7,954 bases of DNA from positions 1-7,954 of the forward strand of contig JAAKFP010000105.1 in NCBI GenBank assembly GCA_011065005.1. Reading direction: 5' to 3'. The notes under the pieces are model-generated. The model was not told the origin of the DNA. It did no database searches and saw nothing but the letters and a program-made list of their open reading frames with translations. Within the stretch, counting starts at the first letter, position 1. Each line of letters starts with the position of its first letter. Position numbers and translations under genes: made by a program. Below, piece by piece: positions 1 to 5,647 of the stretch. The DNA is from Chlamydiota bacterium (GTDB taxonomy: Bacteria > Chlamydiota > Chlamydiia > Chlamydiales > Waddliaceae).

Positions 1-1503
1 CCATGCGTACTTATCAGAAGCCCCGCAGGAAGAAAAGCGCCATTTGCCACACTCTATACAGCACTCGTCGAGCATGGTTATGTTGTTGCTGTGCAAGAAA
101 CACGAAGTTCTATTGATGAGGAAGGAAAAACGTTTCCCTATTGGAGTGATGGCTGGGGTCATGAGAAAGATGGATACGATACAATTGAATGGCTGGCTGC
201 AAGCGAATATTGCAATGGCAAAATCGGAACGGTAGGGGTTTCTGCGCTGGGAATCACACAATTACTGTTAGCTCCCACAGCGCCTCCTTCGCTAAAATGT
301 CAGCATATCGGTGTTGCCGCTGGAAGCCTCTATCACCACGCCATTTACCCTGGAGGACAAATCTTAAAAAATCAAATCGAAGGGTGGCTGGATCTTCATG
401 CAAAAGACAGTGGCGTCCACAGCTATGCTAACACGCGAGTTTTCTATAATGACTTTTGGGAAAATTTTAATTCCATCAAAGTAGCTGATCAAGTTGATGT
501 GCCCGGCTTCCTCTATGGAGGGTGGTATGATACCTTTCTTCAAGGGACCATAGATTCTTTTGTTGCAAGGCAAGAAAATGGACAAGATGGCGCCAGAGGG
601 CAACAGAAGCTGTTGATCGGGCCGTGGACACATTTCTGGCCCCAGGTAATGAAACTAGGAGACTTCGATACTCCTGAAGCAGGCAGCTATCCTCCGATCG
701 ATTTTACCCCAAAAAGCTGGTTGGATTACCACCTCAAAGAGATCGAGAACAGCATAAACAATACCCCTCCGGTCACCTATTATGTAATGGGACCTTTCGA
801 CGGATCTTCCTCGAGTGGAAATGTGTGGAAGTTTGCAGAACAGTGGCCCGTACCAAGTGTTGAAACCCCTTTTTACCTTTCACATGATCAAGCGCTTATT
901 GAGGAAAAAGAGATGGTGGATCACAACGCCTTTTCCTTCAAATATGATCCATGCAATCCCGTTCCCACATTGGGAGGACGCAATCTGTTTATTGCATCCG
1001 GACCCATGGATCAACGTGCGCTGGAACTGCGTGATGACGTTCTCGTGTTTACCTCAGAACCTTTAATCACGGATCTAGAAGTCACCGGAAGGGTGAAAGC
1101 AAAGTTGTTTTTCTCTTCTAATTGTGCGGATACCGATGTCGTTGTCAGACTTACTGATGTCTATCCTGATGGGAAAAGTATTCTCATCGCTGATGGCATC
1201 TTCCGAACGGGAACCGCCCAGTTTGGAAAAGAGTACAACACCGGCGAAAAATCAGAAGTAGAAGTTGATCTCTGGTCAACAAGTATCGTGTTTGCCAAGG
1301 GGCATCGCATTAGAATTTCCGTCAGTGGCTCCAACTATCCCAAATACGAGAAAAACCATAATGTCGGTGTGCTTGGCACCTGTCAACGTTCCCATACTAT
1401 TGCAGAGAGCATCATACACGTGGGTGCTGGGCAATTATCACATCTGCTCTTGCCCGTCGTTCAGTGTGGTAGTGAGGAAAAGCTCGTGATGAAAGAGAAC
1501 TAA
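1..1503 (+). CDS. CocE/NonD-family serine hydrolase (X-Pro dipeptidyl-peptidase S15 type), 5'-truncated by the window edge
   Basis: The frame is open from base 1 with no start in the right place, so the gene begins upstream; 500 codons are visible. An internal GTG at 91 is not a credible start because conserved family sequence lies before it. The alpha/beta-hydrolase core occupies visible residues 1 to about 250. Residues 58-66 (GYDTIEWLA) and the nucleophile elbow GVSALG (79-84, Ser81) are clear. Asp177 in YGGWYD and His211 in GPWTH complete the catalytic triad. A PepX C-terminal beta-sandwich domain follows from about residue 255, with SGPMDQR (333-339) and the VTG segment near 361. The family hydrolyses esters or amides (cocaine esterase, alpha-amino-acid ester hydrolases, acylases); the substrate here cannot be told. 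No signal peptide can be assessed. Oddity: the family tyrosines in the NPY/TPY motif and after the nucleophile are both alanine (residues 9 and 82). The gene converges on mcsB with overlapping stop codons. Confidence 0.93.
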   Translation, partial: PCVLIRSPAGRKAPFATLYTALVEHGYVVAVQETRSSIDEEGKTFPYWSDGWGHEKDGYDTIEWLAASEYCNGKIGTVGVSALGITQLLLAPTAPPSLKCQHIGVAAGSLYHHAIYPGGQILKNQIEGWLDLHAKDSGVHSYANTRVFYNDFWENFNSIKVADQVDVPGFLYGGWYDTFLQGTIDSFVARQENGQDGARGQQKLLIGPWTHFWPQVMKLGDFDTPEAGSYPPIDFTPKSWLDYHLKEIENSINNTPPVTYYVMGPFDGSSSSGNVWKFAEQWPVPSVETPFYLSHDQALIEEKEMVDHNAFSFKYDPCNPVPTLGGRNLFIASGPMDQRALELRDDVLVFTSEPLITDLEVTGRVKAKLFFSSNCADTDVVVRLTDVYPDGKSILIADGIFRTGTAQFGKEYNTGEKSEVEVDLWSTSIVFAKGHRIRISVSGSNYPKYEKNHNVGVLGTCQRSHTIAESIIHVGAGQLSHLLLPVVQCGSEEKLVMKEN

Positions 1504-2567
1504 ATCGTAAGGGAGACGTTTTTGAGAGCATTGTGAATGAAGTCGGCGCGTTTGTGCAGGATTTCTTCCTTGGAGATCTCATGTTCGAACTTTGAAAGCA
1601 GGTGAGCACGACGGCAATCGAAAAAGAGTTGATTCAATTCTGTTGGTGAAGCTCCTTTTAACCAACCTAGGTCCGCCCCCAACTTGAGAAGGCTAATGGC
1701 ATCGAGCGCTTCGACCGTTTCAATCTGGTAAGAGTGCATAAGAATGGCATATGCTCTACTTACCATGTCCTTGACCTCGGGGTTATCCTCTTGACGGAGA
1801 TGGAACCGCGCACTATTTTCCTCAACCATTAATTTTGTTGTGAAGAGGCGAATCGCAGAGATGATGTTCTCTTCGGTGAGTCCCAGGGTAAAGTTATTCC
1901 GGACAGCGTAGATATCGCCGATGATCTCATCTGGATTACCCTGCAACCCTGTGAGGAATATCCCATTCGTTGTTATTCTTTTTAATGTTTCCTTGATCTT
2001 ACCTGTGTGAATAAGTGCTGACGGCTGGAGAAAAACTGTGAGAATAAATCCTGTTCCGCAGAGAGAAGGGTTAGCTGTGAGAAATCCAAACTTTGGGGAA
2101 AAGGAATAATTGATTGATTTCCCAAGGTGGGTTTCAATTTGAACCATGTGATTCCAGGCTGTCTCGAGTTCACCACGGCAATCTATGAATTCGAAGTTAA
2201 TGTGATTGTTTACATTAATCGTAGTGAGAAATGTTCCCGTTTCATCAAGGATGAACGCCTCCCCAGAATGTGTTTGGTGGAAACTGTGACTGCTGAGAAA
2301 ATGTTCAACGAGATATTCTTTTTCAATAGGCCCAATGTCTTCCGCTTTAATGAGAACTGGGTTTTTTAACTGATCGGTATGGAGCAAAACCTTGCTAACC
2401 AAAGAAATGATCTGGTCTTGTCTATCTTTTTCTAGTTTATTAGGAAAAGAGAACTTATCGATATTTCGTTGCAAATTGATCGTTGAGGCCAACCAAATGT
2501 TGTTGCTGTTATTCACCCACGGTCTCTTCTGGTACAGCACTGAATGAATCTTATCATTCTTTGCCAT
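1500..2567 (-). CDS. mcsB: McsB-like protein arginine kinase homologue, probably catalytically degenerate
   Basis: This 355-residue protein has the length and overall pattern of McsB, the phosphagen-kinase-fold protein that phosphorylates arginines for ClpC-dependent degradation in Firmicutes. Landmarks align: ASTINLQRN (27-35) with SSRIRLARN, FLTANPSLCGTG (162-173) with the YLTSCPTNVGTG loop, and TLGLTEENI (227-235) with TLGKSEQDI. Most residues needed for catalysis are changed. Two arginines of the first motif are Thr29 and Asn31. The catalytic-loop Cys is Asn166, and the Arg after GTG is Ile175. In the RGxxGEGSE motif the Arg and the first Glu are Thr206 and Asn211. The residues matching the phosphoarginine-binding Arg-Asp near the C-terminus also look absent. 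These alignments were made by eye against B. subtilis McsB from memory. Translation is probably coupled to mcsA: the start lies inside the mcsA end, and GGAGG precedes the ATG by 6 nt. The real role may be structural, as a partner of McsA. Confidence 0.88.
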   Translation of the reverse strand: MAKNDKIHSVLYQKRPWVNNSNNIWLASTINLQRNIDKFSFPNKLEKDRQDQIISLVSKVLLHTDQLKNPVLIKAEDIGPIEKEYLVEHFLSSHSFHQTHSGEAFILDETGTFLTTINVNNHINFEFIDCRGELETAWNHMVQIETHLGKSINYSFSPKFGFLTANPSLCGTGFILTVFLQPSALIHTGKIKETLKRITTNGIFLTGLQGNPDEIIGDIYAVRNNFTLGLTEENIISAIRLFTTKLMVEENSARFHLRQEDNPEVKDMVSRAYAILMHSYQIETVEALDAISLLKLGADLGWLKGASPTELNQLFFDCRRAHLLSKFEHEISKEEILHKRADFIHNALKNVSLTI

Positions 2568-3111
2568 CGTTTTCCTCCGTTTCCTCTGTCAAATCCTTAA
2601 TCTGGTCCCGCAACCACGCAGCTTGTTCATAATCTTCCCGCTTAACTGTGTCCTCAAGAGCTTCATTAAGAGCAATCAAACGTAGAGAAGAGCTGACCTC
2701 TATAACTTCACCAGTGGATCTTCCAATATGCAAGGGCACTGATCTCTTTTTCTTGGTGACGCCCGTAGCAATTTTGTTTGTTGCTAGCATGGTATCAACT
2801 AAGAAATCAGCAAACACTTCATAGCAATGACTGCATCCCACGGCATGGCCAAAACGAACATTCTCTAGAGTCGTTCCACATTCGCCGCAAACCAAACCAG
2901 TTTTTCCTTCTCCAACAATTCCTACTCCCTCTGCATGCTTATCCCCTTTGATATGTCGTTGCAATTGAGGGCATTCCGAACACATTCCAATGTGAGTAAA
3001 CGTATTTCCCACGATTTCGGTATAATGCACCGTAATAGGTCTCTTACACTCGCTACATTCAAGGGGTCTCTCAGGATGTTCTTTTTTCTCTCTGTGAGGT
3101 TTTTTTTTCAT
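2554..3111 (-). CDS. mcsA: McsA-like zinc-finger/UVR-motif protein
   Basis: This 185-residue protein has four CxxC pairs: C19/C22, C44/C47, C75/C78 and C93/C96. They suit two zinc-binding modules. A C-terminal UVR motif spans about 145-173, with core LNEALEDTVKREDYEQAAWLRD. This is the McsA architecture. In Firmicutes McsA activates the arginine kinase McsB and helps control CtsR and ClpC; it acts in the cytoplasm. All eight cysteines are present, so metal binding is probably retained even though the downstream mcsB looks degenerate. The two genes overlap by 14 bp. The ATG at 3111 is the only nearby start and is followed at once by nine A residues (Met-Lys-Lys-Lys). No good Shine-Dalgarno is seen upstream. 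The N-terminus is strongly basic. The C-terminal tail is acidic. No ctsR or clpC lies next to the pair. Confidence 0.9.
   Translation of the reverse strand: MKKKPHREKKEHPERPLECSECKRPITVHYTEIVGNTFTHIGMCSECPQLQRHIKGDKHAEGVGIVGEGKTGLVCGECGTTLENVRFGHAVGCSHCYEVFADFLVDTMLATNKIATGVTKKKRSVPLHIGRSTGEVIEVSSSLRLIALNEALEDTVKREDYEQAAWLRDQIKDLTEETEENDGKE
2574..2578 (-). promoter_or_regulatory. Shine-Dalgarno of mcsB inside mcsA
   Basis: On the minus strand GGAGG stands 6 nt before the mcsB ATG at 2567. It lies within the last codons of mcsA, supporting this start and translational coupling of the overlapping pair. Confidence 0.8.
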
Positions 3112-3128
3112 AAGACTTAAGAGCTTTG

Positions 3129-3156
3129 ATTATCAGATATACCGAAACAAATTCAA
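3129..3156 (-). promoter_or_regulatory. candidate sigma70-type promoter proximal to mcsA
   Basis: On the minus strand TTGAAT (3156-3151) and GATAAT (3134-3129) are separated by 16 bp. A start near 3122 would leave a very short leader before the mcsA ATG at 3111. The -35 hexamer lies inside the left arm of the palindromic element, so the repeat may have supplied part of this promoter. It is a pattern match only. Confidence 0.35.
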
Positions 3157-3300
3157 AAATCGGAATTTTGGGCTAGAGATTTTTTCGACTGACGAAGGGC
3201 GAAGATCTCAGCATACTTGGGAAAGTAGGTGAGATCGAGCGCAAAGTCAGGCGGAAAAAGATCAGACCAAAAACCGATTCTTGGGTTTGTTTCGGTATCT
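3135..3300. repeat. about 165-bp imperfect palindrome (MITE- or Rickettsia-palindromic-element-like)
   Basis: Almost the whole gap upstream of mcsA is self-complementary. The outer arms ATACCGAAACAAA (3139-3151) and TTTGTTTCGGTAT (3286-3298) are a perfect 13-bp inverted repeat. Moving inward, these pairs follow in matching order: AATCGG with CCGATT, CTGAC with GTCAG, GATCTCA with TGAGATC, and TACTT with AAGTA, closing on a GGGA loop (a GNRA-type tetraloop if transcribed). Each arm is about 80 nt with scattered mismatches and small indels. The minus strand is stop-free across most of it. No transposase and no clear target-site duplication are visible. It could be a dispersed non-autonomous element, a folded 5' leader RNA of mcsAB, or an inverted duplication. 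The copy number elsewhere in the genome is unknown to me. Confidence 0.8.
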
Positions 3301-3305
3301 TTCAC
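3153..3305 (-). CDS. possible 50-codon ORF within the palindrome
   Basis: A GTG-started frame of 50 codons ends at TGA (3155-3153). Its composition is protein-like, with aromatic and hydrophobic residues, for example residues 11-20 GFWSDLFPPD and residues 28-37 FPKYAEIFAL. I do not recognise it. No Shine-Dalgarno is visible, and the GTG overlaps the -10 of the best upstream promoter, so that transcript would lack the start. The left arm read the opposite way also encodes Thr-Glu-Thr-Asn-x-Lys-Ile-Gly, matching Thr-Glu-Thr-Asn-x-Arg-Ile-Gly here. That is expected from the palindrome. It is more likely part of the repeat or a coding remnant than a working gene. Confidence 0.2.
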   Translation of the reverse strand: MKDTETNPRIGFWSDLFPPDFALDLTYFPKYAEIFALRQSKKSLAQNSDF

Positions 3306-3332
3306 TATATATATGAAATCTCAAGGAATCAA
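3304..3332 (-). promoter_or_regulatory. candidate promoter for mcsA-mcsB upstream of the palindrome
   Basis: On the minus strand TTGATT (3332-3327) and TATAGT (3309-3304) have an ideal 17-bp spacer. Transcription would start near 3297, at the outer edge of the palindrome, so the mcsAB leader would carry nearly the complete hairpin. It lies just beyond the end of the 474-residue gene, where a fresh promoter for mcsAB is needed unless transcription reads through. Confidence 0.45.
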
Positions 3333-3339
3333 GCAACAA

Positions 3340-4764
3340 TTATGAAGCTGTAAAGACCTTTGGGTCGAGGAGATCTTTTCTGATGGGAAAAATTTCAATA
3401 GCGTGTGCCTCCTTATGGTAGGATATGGTTAGAACCCCTTTTGGCGACGCATCAATATTATAAGGAACAGTGCACTCCCACTCTTCTCCCTCTTCTTCTT
3501 TTGATAAGGTTTCGTTATGAACCACACTATCTTCTGTCTGGTCATCAAAAATGTTTTTGTTTTGGATTTGACCAGCCGCAAACTCCTCAAAGTACTTATG
3601 AAAGATAACTTCACCCTCTCCGATACCAAAATAGAGAATTCCAAATTTTGGACCATCCACGAGCATCAACTTGGCAAACATTCCTGCTCCTCTGTCTGTT
3701 GGAAATGAGTAAATCCTACGATCTTTTGGGTCGGCAAGAATCCGCTCTGTACCAGGCAAATAATGTTGTGCCCTCTGCTGAGTAATTTCCTGGTCACTGT
3801 GTTTTTTATATCGACAAACGACGTCCCCAGCAGCATTTTTATCTTCAAAGTGTCGTGTTTTTTCTGGATCGGTTGTTTTCCAACGTTGCGTCACTCGCGA
3901 AAGTTCTGCCATTTTCTTTCGCAAAAAAATCGACGCCAAATACTGCCCTCTAGCTTCCTCGAGTGATATTGATGCTGGTACAGCGCCTTGCTTTTTTTCC
4001 TGAACGTCCGGTGTTTTTTGAGCAACAACAGGCTGTTTCTCCTTCCCTCGCGCTTTCTTCTTCTTTCTGTTCTTCGTCTTCTTTCTGATCGTAGAAGCTT
4101 TTTTACTCTCCTCTTCTTTAATCAACTCCTCCATAAACTGATCAGCTTTACTCTGGAGTGATAACAACCTTGTTTCGAGGCATTTTTCCACCTCCTCGTC
4201 TGAAACAGAAGCTGGAGGACACCCTTTTTCTTCTGCAATCTCTAGTTTTTTCGCGGTAAACTTGATTTTCTTATCGATTTCAGCCTGCATTTCTTGACAA
4301 CTTTTTTCTATCATCTTCTTATGACAATTCAGCCTAGCAGAAAAGTCTCTGTTAGCATTTCGTGCTTTACCCTGACTAGAACCGCCCATTACAAGAAAAT
4401 CATTCGTCGCTTTTTGTATACGAATATTGAAAAATCTACTGGCCTCTTTTCCAAGTTTGATCCCTCTCTCCTTTGGAGTTCCAGATTCTGTTTTAGACTC
4501 CTCATACAGAGCATCAAGCTTTTCACAAAGCTCAAGATGAACATTTTCGAACGTTATTAGTGTTTCTGAAGTAATATTCGGATGCTTTCTAAAATTAGCC
4601 TCAGCTTGTTCCTGTCTCTTTCTCAGCCCAAGATATACAAATTCAGGAGTTAATTCGTCCTCTGTTTCCTCTTCGCTGTTGTCTGATTCATAGGGTTTAG
4701 CCATAACACTTGGTACTTGGTGAACTAAAGACGCTGGGTTTTGGTTGTTTGATACAGAGCTCAT
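3340..4764 (-). CDS. unknown 474-residue protein with charged helical region and separate C-terminal domain; candidate secreted effector
   Basis: I do not recognise this protein. Its first 22 residues are rich in Ser, Asn, Gln, Val and Pro and nearly uncharged. An acidic patch follows at 28-37. Residues about 45-220 are Lys/Glu-rich and look helical, probably partly coiled coil. Residues 221-245 form a strongly basic linker. Residues about 268-295 look helical, and a more globular domain runs from about 300 to the end, with short aromatic/glycine-rich strands such as FGILYFGIGEGEVIFHKYF (374-392). There is no signal peptide or membrane segment. The uncharged polar N-terminus resembles a type III secretion signal, which is inference only. 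The ATG at 4764 has no strong Shine-Dalgarno. A near-consensus promoter lies 50 nt upstream. The gene sits between frr and mcsA, which are adjacent in Chlamydia as I recall, so it looks like a lineage-specific insertion. It has no frameshift. Confidence 0.85.
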   Translation of the reverse strand: MSSVSNNQNPASLVHQVPSVMAKPYESDNSEEETEDELTPEFVYLGLRKRQEQAEANFRKHPNITSETLITFENVHLELCEKLDALYEESKTESGTPKERGIKLGKEASRFFNIRIQKATNDFLVMGGSSQGKARNANRDFSARLNCHKKMIEKSCQEMQAEIDKKIKFTAKKLEIAEEKGCPPASVSDEEVEKCLETRLLSLQSKADQFMEELIKEEESKKASTIRKKTKNRKKKKARGKEKQPVVAQKTPDVQEKKQGAVPASISLEEARGQYLASIFLRKKMAELSRVTQRWKTTDPEKTRHFEDKNAAGDVVCRYKKHSDQEITQQRAQHYLPGTERILADPKDRRIYSFPTDRGAGMFAKLMLVDGPKFGILYFGIGEGEVIFHKYFEEFAAGQIQNKNIFDDQTEDSVVHNETLSKEEEGEEWECTVPYNIDASPKGVLTISYHKEAHAIEIFPIRKDLLDPKVFTAS

Positions 4765-4813
4765 GCTTATTTCTGAATAAAATAGTTTTATTGTTGATCG
4801 ATAATATTGCAGA

Positions 4814-4842
4814 ATTATAACAAATTAATGTGAATTTTTCAA
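4814..4842 (-). promoter_or_regulatory. near-consensus promoter of the 474-residue gene
   Basis: On the minus strand TTGAAA (4842-4837), a 17-bp spacer and a perfect TATAAT (4819-4814) lie in a very AT-rich stretch. Transcription should start near 4807, giving a leader of about 43 nt before the ATG at 4764. It directly follows the tRNA terminator, so this gene appears to be an independent transcription unit. Confidence 0.75.
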
Positions 4843-4847
4843 TAAAA

Positions 4848-4883
4848 AAACCCGGAGAAAAAATAAACTGTTTCTCCAGGTTT
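4848..4883 (-). terminator. bidirectional Rho-independent terminator after the tRNA genes
   Basis: On the minus strand AAACCTGGAGAAA pairs with TTTCTCCGGGTTT, a 13-bp stem with one U-G wobble and a 10-nt loop. It is followed by more T residues. It begins 3 nt after the tRNA-Lys 3' end. The plus strand also ends in a six-T run, so it could stop transcription in either direction. Confidence 0.88.
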
Positions 4884-4885
4884 TT

Positions 4886-4958
4886 TGAGTCTTGTTGGGC
4901 TCGAACCAACGACCCCCTCCTTAAAAGGGAGGTGCTCTACCGACTGAGCTAAAGACTC
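4886..4958 (-). tRNA. tRNA-Lys (anticodon TTT)
   Basis: This 73-nt tRNA folds fully. The acceptor stem is GAGTCTT/AAGACTC with discriminator A, and the D stem is GCTC/GAGC. The anticodon stem is CCTCC/GGAGG with loop CTTTTAA, giving anticodon TTT, and the T stem is GTTGG/CCAAC with loop TTCGAGC. No CCA is encoded. It lies 4 nt downstream of tRNA-Glu, so both are probably cut from one precursor. The terminator follows immediately. Confidence 0.97.
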
Positions 4959-4962
4959 CTGT

Positions 4963-5037
4963 TGACCCCAAGGGGATTCGAACCCCTGTTGTCGGAATGA
5001 AAATCCGGTGTCCTAGACCTGGCTAGACGATGGGGCC
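4963..5037 (-). tRNA. tRNA-Glu (anticodon TTC)
   Basis: This 75-nt tRNA has acceptor stem GGCCCCA/TGGGGTC with a G2-U71 wobble and discriminator A. The D stem is GTCT/GGAC with an 11-nt loop, and the T arm is AGGGG-TTCGAAT-CCCCT. The anticodon loop TTTTCAT gives TTC. The anticodon stem CCGGA/TCCGA has four pairs plus a C-A mismatch at 27-43. No CCA is encoded. It lies 58 bp downstream of frr and 4 nt upstream of tRNA-Lys. Confidence 0.96.
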
Positions 5038-5057
5038 AATATTGCAACTACAGGGAC

Positions 5058-5086
5058 CTTATATCTTATTACACGCACAAGATAAA
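5058..5086 (-). promoter_or_regulatory. weak candidate promoter for the tRNA-Glu/tRNA-Lys pair
   Basis: On the minus strand TTTATC (5086-5081) and TATAAG (5063-5058) have a 17-bp spacer. A start near 5051 would lie 13 nt before mature tRNA-Glu. The -35 is poor. TATCTT and AAGATA within it also form a short inverted repeat without a T run. No terminator follows frr, so read-through from the frr operon is the alternative. Confidence 0.3.
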
Positions 5087-5095
5087 TAGCAATGA

Positions 5096-5647
5096 TTATA
5101 CAGTGGAAACTTCAATTTCCTTCTTTTCTGACAATTCATCCGCCTGTTTGCAATAATCGTCGGTAAGATCTTGGATCTCTTTTTCCAGCTTTTTTAGTAT
5201 ATCTTCGCCGATTTCTCCATCTGCTTTCTGTTTACGGGCCATTTCATTGGCTTCTCGACGCACATTTCTAATGCTTATTTTGGATTCTTCCCTCTTTGTA
5301 TGGCAAAGCTTGGCCATATCTTTCCGGACGCTTTCATCCATGGATTGGATATTTATACGTACGACATTTCCATCCACAATAGGCGTAAACCCAAGATTAG
5401 CCTTTTCTAGATACTTTCCAATCGCATTCGCATTGTTAGCATCATAGGGGGTAATCAGAAGCTGTCGGGGTTCTGGCGTTGTAATCGAAGCGAGGTCGCG
5501 AAGACGCATCAGCGTGCCATAGGTCTCCACTTGAACATTTTCCACCATCGCGGGGTTGGCATGCCCTGTACGAATCTTTTTTAGTTCTTCAACAAGATGG
5601 TCGATACCTGCTTTCATTTTCTCTTTTGTTTGATCTATGGTACTCAT
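5096..5647 (-). CDS. frr: ribosome recycling factor
   Basis: RRF, with EF-G, splits the post-termination ribosome. The 183 residues match the usual length of about 185. Domain I helices are at both ends and domain II is about 31-104. Recognisable family segments are [19 protein letters not shown] (26-44), [13 protein letters not shown] (57-69) and VVRINI (95-100), then the long helix with [16 protein letters not shown] (119-134). The start ATG directly follows the pyrH stop (TAAATG), with AAGGAG 5 nt before it inside the end of pyrH, which indicates tight translational coupling. No terminator lies between frr and tRNA-Glu. Confidence 0.98.
   Translation of the reverse strand: MSTIDQTKEKMKAGIDHLVEELKKIRTGHANPAMVENVQVETYGTLMRLRDLASITTPEPRQLLITPYDANNANAIGKYLEKANLGFTPIVDGNVVRINIQSMDESVRKDMAKLCHTKREESKISIRNVRREANEMARKQKADGEIGEDILKKLEKEIQDLTDDYCKQADELSEKKEIEVSTV

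Noticed and set aside
91..93. GTG at 91 as the start of the hydrolase
   Set aside because: Thirty in-frame codons before it carry conserved CocE-family sequence and remain open to the window edge.
364..633. 89-codon minus-strand frame under the hydrolase gene
   Set aside because: It is antisense to a strongly conserved hydrolase region, resembles nothing, and has no supporting start signals.
3112..3339. Insertion sequence or prophage attachment site in the gap
   Set aside because: No transposase or integrase fragment and no convincing target-site duplication; only the palindrome is supported.
4021..4110. Pyrimidine-rich tandem repeat on the plus strand
   Set aside because: It is the complement of Lys/Arg codons in the basic linker of the 474-residue protein; no regular repeat unit is present.
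4294..4560. 88-codon plus-strand frame opposite the 474-residue gene
   Set aside because: No ribosome site or recognisable sequence; the minus-strand frame is far longer and has a good promoter.
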